In this document: positions 23,451 to 35,966 of the stretch, in pieces
How the letters are laid out: each line of letters opens with the position of its first letter
Numbering within the stretch: the first letter of the stretch is position 1
DNA from: Myxocyprinus asiaticus
Taxonomy: Eukaryota > Chordata > Actinopteri > Cypriniformes > Catostomidae
Reading direction: 5' to 3'
DNA: 64,000 nt
NCBI RefSeq assembly: GCF_019703515.2
Contig: NC_059347.1
Coordinates: forward strand, 22,256,501 to 22,320,500
Translations under genes and position numbers: made by a program
Notes under the pieces: generated by a model
Seen by the model: the letters and a program-made list of their open reading frames with translations, nothing else
Told to the model about the DNA's origin: nothing
Database searches by the model: none

Positions 23451-24074
23451 TGTAACAAAAAAGGGAGACGAGACACACAATTATTGCCAAATGATAAAAA
23501 ATGTATTAAACATACTGTAAATGCAAACGTGCAATGTTTTGCGAATCAGTGTATATGTCAGTCAGTATGTCTGCGAGTGCGTGTTACCAATGTGGTGCAA
23601 ATGTCTTTTCAGTCCAACCTAAATAAACGGACAGAAAGTCCAAAGAAATTAGATGGCACAAATAAGGATGATGCTCATGGCTGAGAACCCCCCGGAATGG
23701 CCACAATGTCCTCTAGCCAGCACCGCGGTCGTTCTCTGGTAGCCTCATGCCACCTAAATGCCTCCTCGAGTGTTCCAACACCGGCACTTTTAAGCTTTCC
23801 ACTCACGAGCCTCAGGTGTGCAACCACGCCCCCTTCAAGCCGAGCCACCTGCTATCTCACATATGGGTGGGTTTTTGTTAAATGTGAGCCAAAATCATCA
23901 CAATTAAAAGAACCAAAGACTTAAACTACTTCAGTCTGTGTGCATTGAATTTATTTAATACACGAGTTTCACAATTTGAGTTGAATTACTGAAATAAATG
24001 AACTTTTCCACGACGTTCTAATTTATTGAGATGCACCTGTACTCATAGGCACAGCTAAGCTGGGACGTCACACA
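23451..24074 (-). mobile_element. gypsy LTR with a Tc1 fragment inside
   Basis: In minus sense a polypurine tract (AAGGGGGTGGGG) at about 24075-24086 is followed at 24074 by TGTGTGACGTCCCAGCTTAG. The candidate LTR ends at 23451 with GTTACA. This is the layout of a 3' LTR, upstream of which (higher coordinates) lies pol sequence of the same orientation. About 180 bases of a Tc1 end interrupt it. Integrase and any 5' LTR are absent, so this is a heavily deleted copy. Confidence 0.6.
23863..24041. mobile_element. Tc1/mariner terminal fragment
   Basis: It ends TTGAGATGCACCTGTA at 24041, the inverse of the TACAGGTGCATCTCAA end recalled for a fish Tc1-like family. Its left boundary is at a TA near TATGGGTGGGTTTTTG. 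Only one terminus is present, so it is a fragment or solo end inside the LTR. Confidence 0.65.
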
Positions 24075-24334
24075 CCCCACCCCCTTAAAAATCCCGAATC
24101 CACAAAATAAGGGACTCTAAAAACCCAATTTCAAAACAAAAAAAAATAAAAGAACTGTTTTTTTTTTATAACAATTTTAAAATAATATAGTTCCATGTGA
24201 TTGTCTGACTATCATCTCCATTCCCTTACACCACTTACTTCAACCCCAGCAATCCGGATCCAGAAAGCACGTTTAAGGTGACAAAGAAGAGTGCAGAAAA
24301 CAGAAGATGACTGCAAAACAAACACAGAATAACA

Positions 24335-25145
24335 TCACTCGGTCAGGTCAGGAGCCCGAGACAGCGCATCTGCCATTACGTTGTCACATCCTCTGATATG
24401 TTTAATGGTTAAATTGTAGGGTTGTAAAAAGAGAACCCAACGCATTAACCGCTGATTCAGGGTCTGTAAAGAATGTAAAAAGGTTAGAGGATTATGGTCA
24501 GAAAACACTACCACCAGTAATCCTCCCCCCACATACACATCAAAATGCTGGAGTGCCCAAATTAAAGCCAAAGCTTTTTTCTCAATGACCGAATAGTTTT
24601 TCTGATAAGTATTAAACTTGCGAGAAAAGAAACTTACAGGATGGTCAGTTCCAATCTCACCCATCTGCAACAGAACCGCACCTGCTCCAACATGGCTTGC
24701 ATCCACCTGGATTTTAAAAGATTTATCCATCCAAGGAGCAGCCAGAACAGGAGCAGTGGTCAACAGCAGTTTAATATTCTCAAAGGCCTCCTAACAGTTT
24801 GAACTCCAGTCAAACTTGACAGAACCTTTAAGGGAAACTACAGTTGAGAAAAACTCAGATAATACCCAACCATACCTAGAAAACGCATTTATTCTTTTTT
24901 TGTCGATGGCGAAGGAAATCACTGAACTGCCAAAACTTTGGCCTGAAATGGGCGCACTTCACCTTGTCCAACTTCTTTACCCAGATACCTTACAGTTGCC
25001 CTGGCAAACTCACACTTTGCCAGGTTAATCGTAAGGCAAGCCTCAGCTAAGCGCAACAAAAGAGCACGAAGACGTAAAAGGTGTTGTTCCCATGAGTCAC
25101 TAAAATAATAACATCATCCAAATACACAGATACATATTTTTCTCC
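24335..25145 (-). pseudogene. gypsy pol remnant: reverse transcriptase end and RNase H
   Basis: Pol would copy the retrotransposon RNA and degrade it. A reverse-transcriptase catalytic box YLDDVIIL is readable in minus sense at about 25125-25100, then the frame shifts several times. From 24763 to 24335 an open stretch of 142 residues covers the RT connection and RNase H start: KIQVDASHVGAGAVLLQ holds the first catalytic aspartate, followed by HPVSFFSRK, EKKALALIWALQHF (catalytic glutamate), FSDHNPL and DNVMADALSR. Protease, most of RT and integrase are missing. Confidence 0.85.
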
Positions 25146-25346
25146 GGTTATTACAGTGTTTGCATACTATTATATAGTACATTCCCTCAAGTATCAGCGA
25201 TATAAACAAAAACAGCACATTCATAAAAAGTTGGTAGTTTAAATGGACTGTATGCAACAAATTAGAAGAACAGAAATACGGACATGCTCCTTTAATATGC
25301 TTAGAAAATATTATTCTCTTCAGGAATTGGATGTACGCTATGTTAA

Positions 25347-27054
25347 CCCTCAGGGGTCAACTGCTGGATTTTTTCCTCATAACAGCGGAAACAACTTAAA
25401 ATACTCTGTCATTTTTGGGCATACAGATAAGTTTAAGACATCATTAGAGACTATAAAGGGTCTACTTTTATTTGTTTACACTCACAATTACAACAAAACC
25501 TTGTGCTTTTGTAAAAAAGAAAATAAACGGGGTGCGCTTTCAGCCGTCTCTGTCTCCGTGAGCATCTTTCTGAAACACGTCACAAAAATGAACTGAAACT
25601 CCGCGAATATTTATCACACAAACATGAAACATGTCTAAAGAAAGCTTAAAATGTCTACTTTTAAATAAAACAATTCAAATTTAAAACAAATATTCTCCTG
25701 CAATGTAATCTGTATGAAACTAAGCGATGTACAGTTTCTCCTGGCTCAGCTCATTATCACTAATGTGATCCCACCCACCAGCAGAGCGCGCTATTCATAC
25801 GGCAATGTGCTGAGGCGATCAATGCAAATGGTAAACGCCCCCAACAGTGCCTTAAAAAAATATCATCAAGTTCATCATCAAGTTCATTCACTTTCCTGCG
25901 TGTTTGGAAGATGGCACGCTACACAGGTGAGGAAGCTCTACAGATGGTCCTGGATAGTGACAAAGAGTTCACATTTTCCTCAGAAGAAGAGCGGGACTCC
26001 GACGATGAACATTTGAAGAGTAAATTGATCCAGCAAGGATACAATTTCAGATGAGAAAGTCTTTACTTACATTAGTTGACATGCTATTTTATATAAACAT
26101 GTACATATTTTACTAGTTGGACTATTTCCAGACTTCCAGCCAGTATTCAGAGTATTGAAATTTGCCCTAATAGGCAAGTTTTAGTTACTTTTAAATGTTG
26201 TTTCGGCTAAAACAGGTATTTAAATTGTATGCTGTATGATATAAATATGATATGTAATATGATATAAAAATAATGATGAAGTAATGATGCTGAAAATTCA
26301 GCTTTGATCACAGGAATAAATTGCATTTTACAATATATTAAAATAGAAAAAAGTTATTTTAAATTGTAAAAATATTTCACAATATCACTGTTTTTGCTGT
26401 GTTTTGGATCAAATAAATGCAGCCTTGGTGAGCAGAAGAGACTTCTTTTAAAAACATTTAAAAAATCTTACAGATATATAAACTTTTAAATGGTAGTGTA
26501 GATCTAAAGTTAAGTAAAGTCTTTATGTAAAGAAAATGTATAGTCAGATTACTTCTTTTACCTTAAACTTGATTTTGTGAATAAGCTACAAACAATACAT
26601 TCATTCTCTCTCAGGGGAGGGGTCTTTGTCTCCTCAGGTGTGAATCACATCAATATTCATGCTCATCCACGCCTCCTCGCATATGGCCTTTCTAACACTA
26701 AAAGTGTCTTACAAAAGTTAAATGACTATATTGTTTTGTATGAATGAGTGATCAGGTTGGTTTTCACATCATTTTGTAGCAAAAACTCTAGGCTACAAGA
26801 TCAAAAGTCTTGTGAACAAATGTTTAGTATGTGTTATATGGCATTATTTCAGTGACAACGCATAAACGATATTTTTTCAAAATACAAACATGTACATACA
26901 TGTTGCTCACATAATATTGTAGCCTAATTTGTGCTGAATACAGTGTTATCAGACTTTAGCCATTAATATGTTTTTAAGCAACTGAAAAAAGCACAAATGT
27001 CAAGGCATGTCAAAACTTCTCCAGGGCCCAAAAACACCCTCAGACCCCAGAGGG
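25347..27054 (+). mobile_element. piggyBac-like non-autonomous element
   Basis: The left end CCCTCAGGGGTC follows TTAA (25343-25346). The right end GACCCCAGAGGG is its inverse and precedes TTAT (27055-27058), a one-base decay of TTAA. TTAA flanks and CCC...GGG ends are the piggyBac signature. The interior encodes only a short N-terminal fragment (25911-26054). Another fish repeat (ATAAATGCAGCCTTGGTGAG near 26412) lies inside, around 26280-26510. Confidence 0.75.
25911..26054 (+). pseudogene. 47-codon piggyBac transposase N-terminal remnant
   Basis: An ATG at 25911 opens MARYTGEEALQMVLDS and continues through an acidic, serine-rich stretch (FSSEEERDSDDEH) to TGA at 26052-26054. An acidic N-terminus with EEALQ-type start is typical of piggyBac-derived (PGBD) proteins; the catalytic DDD core and C-terminal zinc ribbon are absent. 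It sits inside an element with piggyBac-like ends, so it is read as what is left after internal deletion. It is too short to act as a transposase. Confidence 0.6.
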
Positions 27055-27058
27055 TTAT

Positions 27059-27370
27059 TATCAAGGATTGTATCAGGATGCACTTCACTTCTACCGGTCT
27101 ATTTTGAACAATTAAATGCATTTATTGAAACACAAGAAAAGTTAAACCAAAAATATTTCTAAATGTAAAATTACACTTGAAACAATTTAAATCTAATCAA
27201 AATAATAAAATGTAAAAAATCCAATTATATACCAAATCCAAACATGTTATCCTCTCCAAATTCTTTCACTGCCACCTTTTGCAGTGATTTAAAAATCACT
27301 CTATGACAACAGGTGGAAAAATACCAATAAAAATTAGATCATAAATACAATTGTAAGTATAAACATAATA
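27059..27370. other. AT-rich spacer, nothing recognised
   Basis: AT-rich with no ORF, terminal repeat or splice signal supported. Confidence 0.5.
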
Positions 27371-28607
27371 AATATAGCTGCAAGCGACTATTGTCGGGGG
27401 CCAAACACATATGGCGAGATGACCAAAACAAACAAATTTGACATAAAAGATCCTGTGAACAGCTATTTTGGTGTGACATCTCACCTGCTTTGAGCAGTTG
27501 CAAAATTAAGATTGCTATAGTACCCCCTAGCATAAAAAATGAACGACACTCATTATGTTTCTTCAGAGTGTTCTCTTGTCCATGTGTACAAATTGTGTTA
27601 CGTTTTTTAAAGTTTTGCCAAGTTTGAAAATTGCACTCACAAAATACAGGCTAATTAGTCATTATAGGCCACGGCCAAAACATATTTGCTTATATCTTTG
27701 GAACGATTAGATGCATTAAAAAACATTTGCAAACGGTTTAGGACGAGTTAGCAAAAAGTAGGTTTTTCGAATAAATTGAAATTGTAAAAAAGGTTTATTG
27801 TGGAAATGGAAAATAAAGTGACCATATCACTGTGGGGCAAATACAAATTTGTATTGTAGCCTATTCGGTTCCGGAGTTATGAGCAAAAATGTGAATTAGC
27901 CAATTATACCACCACCGTGTGGCCAAATGTCACATAATTTTATATGTGGCTTCGAGTTCACACCCTGCTTGTATATAGTAATATCCATAACTCCCGGCTA
28001 CTCCCAATATGAGTTATAAAGTGCAGAAATTTGATTGGCCGGTGGCGGCCATTTTTATTAATTTGTCGAATCGATTTGTTTAAGAATATGTTCGCATTAG
28101 AACCAAAGATGCATATTTAATTTGAAATTTGTCGCTCAAACGGCTGCAAAGTTATGACAGTTTTTTAGTTGTAGCACTCCCTAGGGGCAGAATTGTACAA
28201 AACTTTGCTGACAACTTCTAAACATCCTGTTGACTATGTGCACCGAGTTTGGTTACATTTGCAGTTTGCAATGAGTAGATATTGATCAATTACTCAAATC
28301 GCATGCCAATCAGACTTACGGTCTAGGAGTTCGAAAAAGTAGGTTTTTCAAAGAATTAAAAATGGCGGAAAGAAATTATAGATGGAAATTGGAGATACAT
28401 GTTGTAGGGCTTGACTCAAGGAATCAGAAGCAAGAATTTCGATTCTAGCCCTTACGGTTTGGTCTGCACAATCAGTTTTAGGGCAGAAAAATAATTTTAA
28501 AAATCCAGACAAAAACAGTAGGGTTTCTAACCCTTCAGGCTAGAACCGCTAAAAATCAGTGCAATTACAAAAGGGTTCCAGCAGCTTTGCTGCTTGGCCC
28601 CCTAATA
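27371..28607. repeat. dispersed repeat with GCTGCAAGCGAC / GCTGCTTGGCCCC ends
   Basis: It begins TATAGCTGCAAGCGACTATT and ends CAGCAGCTTTGCTGCTTGG then CCCCCTAATAA. Phrases such as GGAGTTATGAGCAAAAATG, AGTTATGACAG and GGCGGCCATTTTTATTA recur in a loose pattern typical of a high-copy teleost repeat. There is no transposase and no long ORF. The class was not determined. Confidence 0.55.
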
Positions 28608-28751
28608 ACTGAAAAGTAAGCCATGACCTCTAGAAAGTTTAGGAACACAAATCTCATACATTTCTGTTTCATAAAACGGCTACAACAGTGATTGTCAGAC
28701 ACAATTTGATGTTTCACAATATTTTCAGAGTTTGTACATGAACTTTATTAC

Positions 28752-29943
28752 TAGGGCTGCCCCCTAATAGTCAACCAAATGTTAGTCGATGAGAAGAGTC
28801 TTGGTCGACCAAGTTTTGATTGGTCGGTTGGTCGCAGAAAAAAAAACTCCACAGGAAACCGACAAACACCTTTATTACTGCTGGTTGGACGCTGGATGTT
28901 AAGTAACCTTCCATTTACCGTCAGGCAAGTCTCCATCTAAACATGCAGGTGGAAAATTACTTACACAAATGAAGATATAAAAACAATTATAAATGTAAAA
29001 AAATTATTATAATGATGATAATAATCACTGAAATATAAATCATGGTTCGAGGTGAACGTGTTTTTGTAGTACTTTATGTTTTAATCACAGATGTATAGGC
29101 TGCAGATTTGTGGTCACAATGAACTGCTCTGTGGAAATAAAGTGAACTGAATTCAAAGAGCTGAGATGTCTGAGGTCATTTGCACTTTGATGAAACTTTT
29201 TTTTTCAATAAATAAATAATTCAGAAGACAGAAACAAAGAGTGAGAACCTTTTACATACGCGTATTCCACGAGACTGCACGCCTCCGTACAAACAGTGCA
29301 TCATAAATGCGCATAGACGGCTTTTCTGTCATTTGTTCTTAAAAATATAATAAAGTGTGTTTCTTCAAGCGTGTGTCTGTGTGACTATGGGCAAATTATC
29401 TGTAATATTAATTTGAGAATAATAATAGCCTAATAATAATAATGATAATAATTATTTAATACATTATGGGAACTCGAGCCAAATATAGTCTTGACATTGT
29501 CAGAGGCATCAGCTATTGCCGATCACTCTGACCATCGTCGAACCCCGAGATCATTGTCTGTCAGCACAACCCTAATGTGCATTTCTCTCTATAAATTAAA
29601 AAAAAAAAAATTTCAGACGATCTCCTTGCTGGTTTTTCTGACACATTCAGAATCATTACCACTTTTGCCAGTGTCGCTGTGGCTCTCTTCGTGCATCTGC
29701 TAGTAAAATTTATATTTTAAAGGCTCATTATTATGGTTTAGTATTTCTCTTTAATGTTGAACAGTGTTAGCAATGTTATTTATAACATTCTTTCTCAGCC
29801 CTGGAACCATTTTCTGATGCCCCCAAAAAATACATATTTAAGTAATTAACTTAATATCATAAACCTGCGACAACTAGTTGACTAATGGCTTAAACTAACG
29901 CCTACTAGTCGACTAGGAAAATCGTTGGTCGGGGGCAGCCTTA
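28752..29943. mobile_element. hAT-like non-autonomous element with 8-bp duplication
   Basis: The left end TAGGGCTGCCCCCTAATAGT and the right end GGTCGGGGGCAGCCTTA are inverted. Subterminal GTTAGTCGATGAG and ACTAGTCGACTAGG are also inverted and GTCGAC-rich. The flanks are TTTATTAC (28744-28751) and TTTATTAA (29944-29951), 7 of 8 identical, as expected for hAT. No transposase ORF lies within; the longest frames lack domains. Confidence 0.8.
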
Positions 29944-30330
29944 TTTATTAACACCTGCTGGTGGAATCTCCAAACTACAAATGCAGGAACTGAGTTTGGA
30001 CTTTGCTCTGAAAACAGACCTGCTTCTGAAACATCAAAGTGCAATTACATTTTTCTCAGGAAAATAATAAATTCACTTAATTTACATACGATACACCCAC
30101 GGTTTGTGTGAATACACCCACAGATAGTGCAAACACTTCCGCTCATGCACACTTAAGCTTTGCGCTTGCAAGAAAATTGCACTTACAATTAACGCTCTCA
30201 TGAAAATTGGAAAAGCTGTAGCGCACAGGCGATGCACACAGCGCTGCAATTTGCGCACTCACGAAAATAGAGACCAAGGTATTAGTAGTGTGCAGTAATC
30301 TACAAGCACATGACAGCAAGTACATTCAGT
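29944..30330. other. intronic spacer between two DNA elements
   Basis: No recognised feature. Short repeats of GCGC(A/T) and CACTTA words near 30150-30260 were noted without a clear period. Confidence 0.45.
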
Positions 30331-31721
30331 CAGGGCTGCCGATAGGGGGGACAACTGGACCTTTTGTCCGGGGCCCGGACTGGAGGGGGGGCCCAGAGAA
30401 AGGCTGTTCCATACTGTGGAGCACATTTAAACGCGTTCAGCAGGAGACGCAGATATGAACACAGAGACAGTTCGCAACAGTGAAAGCTGTCGGGGTAGCG
30501 CACGTTGATGGAATAACTTTTTACACCCTAACCAGAGCTTTAAACCTTACCGTCACAGGAATTTTAGAGTGAAATTTAGCCTCTCATTCACGTTCATCGT
30601 TGTTTATATGAATGCAATTAGCTATTTCCTGGTTTCCATGGGACCAGAAACCATGAATCTGAAGTTACTCACACAACATGATATCAATAGTGCCTCAGAA
30701 AAAGTGAATACATTTGACAATGCAAAAATGTCTTTTGGAGGATGGTGCTTGCCAGTAATTTGGCAGAATGGGGTTGATTTCAGGGTACATGAGCATTCAG
30801 AAGCAACACGTCGCTTTCTCTTGTGATCATCTTGGAAAAATAGAATTTGTGTGCTATTTGAGCTAAAGCAGCACACGTTTGTGATACCATTGCCGTCAGA
30901 TTGGATTCTTGATTTGAAATATGTCATCTGAATTTCTACTACCTAAACTGGATAGAAGAGAAAACCTGCTCATCCTGTACATTTTTAATGATCCCTGGCA
31001 AGGATTATCTATATATTGCAGTCAGATTATTCCAATTCTGTGCATTGCAAATATAAAATTATTCTCAGTGAAGTATAATCACAGACATTGCCATAACTCA
31101 TAGGACGAGGAATTAGTGAAAAATAGTGCTCCTAGACCAGTTAAAGTTAGGTCAGTAGCCTTTGATATAGTTTTACTGAGTGCAATATACTGTATACAAA
31201 CACTTCTAACATAACTGTGTCTAACTACATGGTGAACATTAATAACAGAGACTGGTCTATGTACACAGATAAATAATGAATGAGATGCCACTGCTGTTAG
31301 AGATTCAAGCTTAGTCGCATACCTTTCTCAACATCATCCTTATGACAGCAGCTCAATAATATCAATAAAACAGCAACTGTGGAAAACAGCAGGTGTCCTA
31401 ACTCAATAAGGATGGCGTCAAGAGATTAAGGGGGGAATTCACTGAGAATGACGAATGGAGTTATATAATTCCACTTTCTTAGAATACTGGACATGGCTGG
31501 ACATACATCACATGGCTGGGGGGTCGGACAGTTCTTCCATCAACGTGCGCTGCCCGGCGGCTTTCGTTTTTTGCGCACTGTCACCATGTTTATATCCGTT
31601 AAACGCGTTTAGATGCGCTCTACAATATGGAACAAGCCCGGCTGACTCCACCCCCAACCTACCCCCTCAAGCCCGGGCCTGGGCCAAAAGGTCCAGTTGT
31701 CCACCCTTATCGGCAGCCCTG
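30331..31721. mobile_element. long-TIR DNA element, hAT-like ends
   Basis: The left end CAGGGCTGCCGATAGGGG and the right end CCTTATCGGCAGCCCTG are inverted. The match continues inward through ACAACTGGACCTTTTG and AGCGCACGTTGATGGAA (left near 30498, right complement near 31545), so each terminal repeat is about 200 bases. The CAGGG start suggests hAT, but no convincing 8-bp duplication was found (CATTCAGT versus GTTAACAG). A block at 30719-30810 resembles 34826-34915. There is no transposase. Confidence 0.75.
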
Positions 31722-33032
31722 GTTAACAGTACCATTGCTAACAACTGATCACTTCATTTCTTTGGATTGAAGTGGTAAGAAAAATGACTACAAAGCAAAA
31801 TTGTAAATCTTTAAAATTGCAACAACAAAAAAAGCAAAAATCCTCAACTTTGTTCACAAGAAATTTACAGTATAACTTTGTCATGCTTTCTTCCTTCTCC
31901 ACCTTGAAGGTATTACGTGAGCCTCTTCTGGAGATTACAACCTCAGCCCCCACAGATAGAGCTTCTGTTTCCTCCTCATTTATCAAACTGACAGCTCATC
32001 AGATATGCTGAATATAAATAAACTATGCACAAAGTCCAAAGAACATGAATGAGCCCTGAGGTAGTGTATGAAATATAAAAATATCTAAGAATTGTTATTC
32101 TCAGCATTTCAGGTACATAAAGTCATCTTGACAACAACAGCGATGCCAGGTTTTGCCACTGTCCTCTAACAGCATTTTGTTACATTCTTTTTATACTATG
32201 CACACAAACTTTAAAGCTGAAGTGTATAATTACTGCGCCAACGGAACTGCAAAAATATTATTTTCAAACATGCTTCACGAACATCTCATTGGTCAGACAA
32301 ACAGATAGCCTCAAACAAACCCCATTGGTCAAGCCAAAGTTGCTATTTATGCTTTGTTGTGATGCTCAAATAAACAAATAAATGTTCTGATAGCGCTTCA
32401 CAGACACACTAGCTGCATCCAAAATCGCATACTGTCAGAATATGTACTTTAATATTTGATAAAGGATGCACTTTTTTGTCGGTAAAACAGTTCATTCTTT
32501 AGGTATGCATGTGAGTAGTATGAATAGATTTCTGACATACTTCAATCGGGAACGTTGCCATTGTCCCGTGACCCGAATATACAGTATGATAAAATAATAA
32601 CAACCACCATGAAAATAATCTACTCTGGTTTTGTTAAACAAGCACAATTTAAGAACAAGTAACAAATTTGTTTTGGTTTATATAGCACTTACAGTCTCAT
32701 GGTTCTCCTCAGTTTTCTTTTTTCTTTTTCTTTTTTAACCAGCGTTTGAACGTGACGCTAACTCCACATTTCAGAATCTCATCAGAAATAGTAGGTCATC
32801 TGAGTACTTCTCGCCTACTGTTATATGAATACTGAGGATTCGGACATACTACTCTATTTGTTTACTGTTATTGGCATACTACAGCATATAGCAGGGAAGT
32901 ATGGATATTTGGAAGCAACGACTGTTTATTTTTGTCGCTGGAATCAACCTACTAATGGCTTACTTATAGTTGTCTCTGCACATTAAGCTGTTTAGGAAAA
33001 AGTAATGTAACATCAAAAAAATTAATCACCTA
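31722..33032. other. intronic sequence with a possible repeat block
   Basis: The part at about 32215-32390 (GCTGAAGTGTATAATTACTG) resembles sequence at 48071-48110 (GTGAAGTGTGTCATTTCTGC) and a common fish repeat start. The rest has no recognisable feature. The C/T-rich run TTTTCTTTTTTCTTTTTCTT lies near 32715-32735. Confidence 0.45.
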
Positions 33033-33564
33033 TAAAAGGGTCATGACATAAGGAATCAAAATTTCCTTGATCTTTTGATAAAAGGTCATTTTACAATAAA
33101 AACATACAGTAAGTTTCAGAACTCAAAACTACTTCCTCACTGCAAAAAGAGCATTTGTTGAAACCAAGCTACCAAAAGTCGATTCGTTCTCTACTTCCTC
33201 CACATTGTGATGTCACACTGTGGTAGACATTTGCATCTGACTGCTTCCACAACAACACACCAACGCCTACTTTACCTTATCACTTAAGTAGCCCCACCCA
33301 GTAGTGGTGAGCAGTGAGATGGCAAGGAGAGAGCAGGTCAGTCAAGAGCAGAGCCAATCATAACAGTGGGTGTTTACTGTCAAGTCTTAAAGGAGAACCA
33401 GCACCACAACCGAGAGTTTTTGACAGAGGGTCACAATGAGGGTGGGAAAATGATAATGTTTTACACATATAACTGTTTTTTGTGCAAAAAACTTTACTAA
33501 TAATATAAGTGAACCTCAAGAAACATATTAAAATAATAAAAAAGGCATGTCATGACCCTTTTAA
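33033..33564. mobile_element. MITE with AAAAGGGTCATGACA termini
   Basis: The left TAAAAGGGTCATGACAT is mirrored on the right by ATGTCATGACCCTTTTAA. The interior, about 500 bases, carries GTGATGTCACACTGTGG and has no ORF with a domain. The right edge has TTAA; the left has TAAA. The superfamily is undecided. Confidence 0.7.
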
Positions 33565-34371
33565 GTCATTTTTGTCTGAAAACATGCCTAAAGAATGGTT
33601 TGACTAAGAGATGAACCACTTGCCAACATGTCTACATCAGTGGGCTGTGTCATATATGTATACTGTACAACAGGATGTATGTCAGGAAATAGGCTACAGT
33701 GTAATTATGGTGCCACTACCACATTATCAAAATATCGCTTCAAAGACCTCATTATATAGTCACTGTTAAGTGTAAAAAGTTAGTATTTTGACTATAATGC
33801 TACTATAATTTCCTCCCCTATTTTTATGTTGAAATTTTCTAAACAGTTGCACCACTTTCACGTGTGGTGTTTCAGTGCAAAAACCTGTTTTAATCACTAA
33901 TCATCTGCTAACCGTCCAGTTTAACCAAGCACTAAAAGGGCTGTACCGTATTTAAAAAAAAAAAAAAAATCAGGAATCAGAGCAACAGTATATGGCTGGG
34001 GCAATTAACATTGTGTGAAAGATTTGAGTCGATAAACTGAATTTTAGTACAAAAAATGATGTTTATGTTCAATATCATATTGATCATGGCAACAGTAATT
34101 CATCAAATGGTGGAAAAGAGTGTAATAACCAGACATATATCCAGACATGCTGTGCTGTAATGCACACTTTCAGCATTTAAAAAATCAAATTCAGGTTCCA
34201 GGATTGAATTTGTGGAGTGGTGCTGTACAATCCCAGTAAAGTGTGTTAGTTCATGGTAGTCTGCTGAAACCTAAATTGTTCTGTGTTTTTGAGGCATTAC
34301 CAAATATGCATAACTCCTTTAGTGAATTGGTCACAAAAACAATGCAGACAGTGCATGCTGATAAAGCAGAC
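33565..34371. other. intronic sequence, nothing recognised
   Basis: No gene or repeat end was supported. An A-tract lies at about 33952-33969. Confidence 0.5.
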
Positions 34372-34925
34372 TGATCTCACAATGAATTCGGAAACAGTAG
34401 GTTAACTTTTCTTGAGCTAAATTCGGTTAGTGCTTATTGAAATTCAAAACACCACCCCCAGTGGCAGCGGAAAGTGTTTTTGAAGGTATGGGCACATATG
34501 AGCTCCAATTTCTGGGTGAAATGCCCACAGAGGGGCACCAAAAGCAAGCTGTAAAGCAAGTTGTTTTAATCTGTAAATTATGTACTACAGTTAAGAGGAA
34601 CGCATATTTATTAAGTCTACACCCAACCCAACCCAAACTCCAACCCTAAACCTAGCCTAACCATCAGTGGAGTAAAAATGTAATATCAGCTGGAAAATGG
34701 AATCTCAGAATCGCACTTGTCACTGATAATGCAAACAAGATAACCGTCTGGTTTCAATGTGGGACGAGATCCCAGTTTTCCCACACTGCTTACGCAGAGC
34801 AAGATAAATATCTTAAACCGATGCAAAAATGTCTAATGGCAGATGCTACTTGTCTGTAATTTGGTATAATGGGGCCAATGTCAGCGTACTGGAACATTCG
34901 GAAGCATCATGTTGAATAAAGGAGA
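34372..34925. repeat. dispersed repeat family X, copy 2 (uninterrupted)
   Basis: It matches 12497-13080 in order: GATCTCACAATGAA, CGGAAACAGTAGGTTAAC, AGCTAAATTCGGTTAGTGC, TGGGTGAAATGCCCACA, GAGGAACGCATATTTATTAA and the CCAACCCTAAACC stretch. It lacks the 12655-12889 insert. Its right part (34826-34915) also resembles 30719-30810. Non-coding. Confidence 0.65.
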
Positions 34926-35247
34926 ATGCATCAGTCACTTTAATACAAACTACACATGCAGCAATTGTTTGTTGTTATTGTGGGACTTATTTTTTTATAT
35001 AGAAATGAAAAGATGATGACACTGAAATAAAGTCAAACAAAACATGGCAATACGATAATGCATATTTATAATTTACATCTGTTTTTTACTACTTCATGAG
35101 GTTCAAAAAGCTTTACTACCCAATATACTTTCAGTGCTGATGTCATTCATCTTTGATAAAGGCAGTTAACACAAAAGGTTTTGTAACAGCAGAAGGTGCA
35201 AAATGAAAACATGATGTTGCCTGATTGTTCCACAGTCTTTATAAGTT

Positions 35248-35959
35248 AAAAAGGCCCAGCAGAGGTTGTACTTCCTTCGCCAGCTGAGAAAATTCAACCT
35301 GCCACAGGCGCTGCTGATACAGTTCTACTCAGCAGTCACTGAGTCTGTCCTCTGCACTTCAATAACTGTCTGGTTTGGCTCAGCTATGAAATCAGACATC
35401 AGAAGACTACAAAGGACAGTTCGGACTGCTGAGAGGATTATAGGTTGCCCCCTGCCCTCCCATCAAGAACTATACACTTCTAGAGTGAGGAAAAAGGCTG
35501 GTAAAATCGCTCTGGACCCCACTCACCCTGCCCAATACCTTTTTGAACTGTTGCCTTCTGGCCGACACTTCAGAGCTCTGAGCACCAGAACCATCAGGCA
35601 CAGGAACAGTTTTTTCCCCCAGGCTATCCATCTCATGAACAGTTAAATTGCCCCTTTGAGCAATAACTATGTGCAATACACAGTTTAGTCTTTCTTATAT
35701 TTATCCAACACATCCAACCTCTTCTGCCATTTCATTCCTCTGAAAAAAAACAAAAAAACATTTGCACTGTACATAACAGATTGTATGTGATTTGCACTAC
35801 CCATGTGTGTGTGTCTGTACGTGTGTGTATAATTAAAAAAAATATATTATTATTATCTATGTCTTGCTGCTGTTTTTGTATTGTTGTACACTGGAAGCTC
35901 TTGTCACCAAGACAAATTCCTTGTATGTGTAAGGATACTTCGCAATAAAGCTGATTCTG
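35248..35959 (+). mobile_element. 5'-truncated L2-type LINE fragment
   Basis: It covers the C-terminal end of the reverse-transcriptase ORF (35266-35646) and the whole 3' region, ending GGCAATAAAGCTGATTCTGA-like (here CGCAATAAAGCTGATTCTG). ATAAGTT flanks it at 35241-35247 and 35960-35966, a plausible 7-bp target duplication. Truncation from the 5' side is the usual outcome of target-primed insertion. It supplies the segment missing from the longer copy at 58871-61566. Confidence 0.85.
35266..35646 (+). pseudogene. C-terminal end of L2-type reverse transcriptase
   Basis: This is the 126-residue C-terminal end of a LINE ORF, open up to a TAA stop. It reads RQLRKFNLPQALLIQFYSAV, ITVWFGSA, RLQRTVRTAERIIGC and HPAQYLFELLPSGRHFRAL, the sequence found after the polymerase domain of fish L2-like elements. 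The polymerase and endonuclease domains are absent because of 5' truncation, so it has no activity. Confidence 0.85.
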
Positions 35960-35966
35960 ATAAGTT

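Noticed and set aside
30622..30927. 101-codon minus-strand frame
   Set aside because: Lies inside a non-coding DNA transposon and shares a block with a dispersed repeat; no domain.
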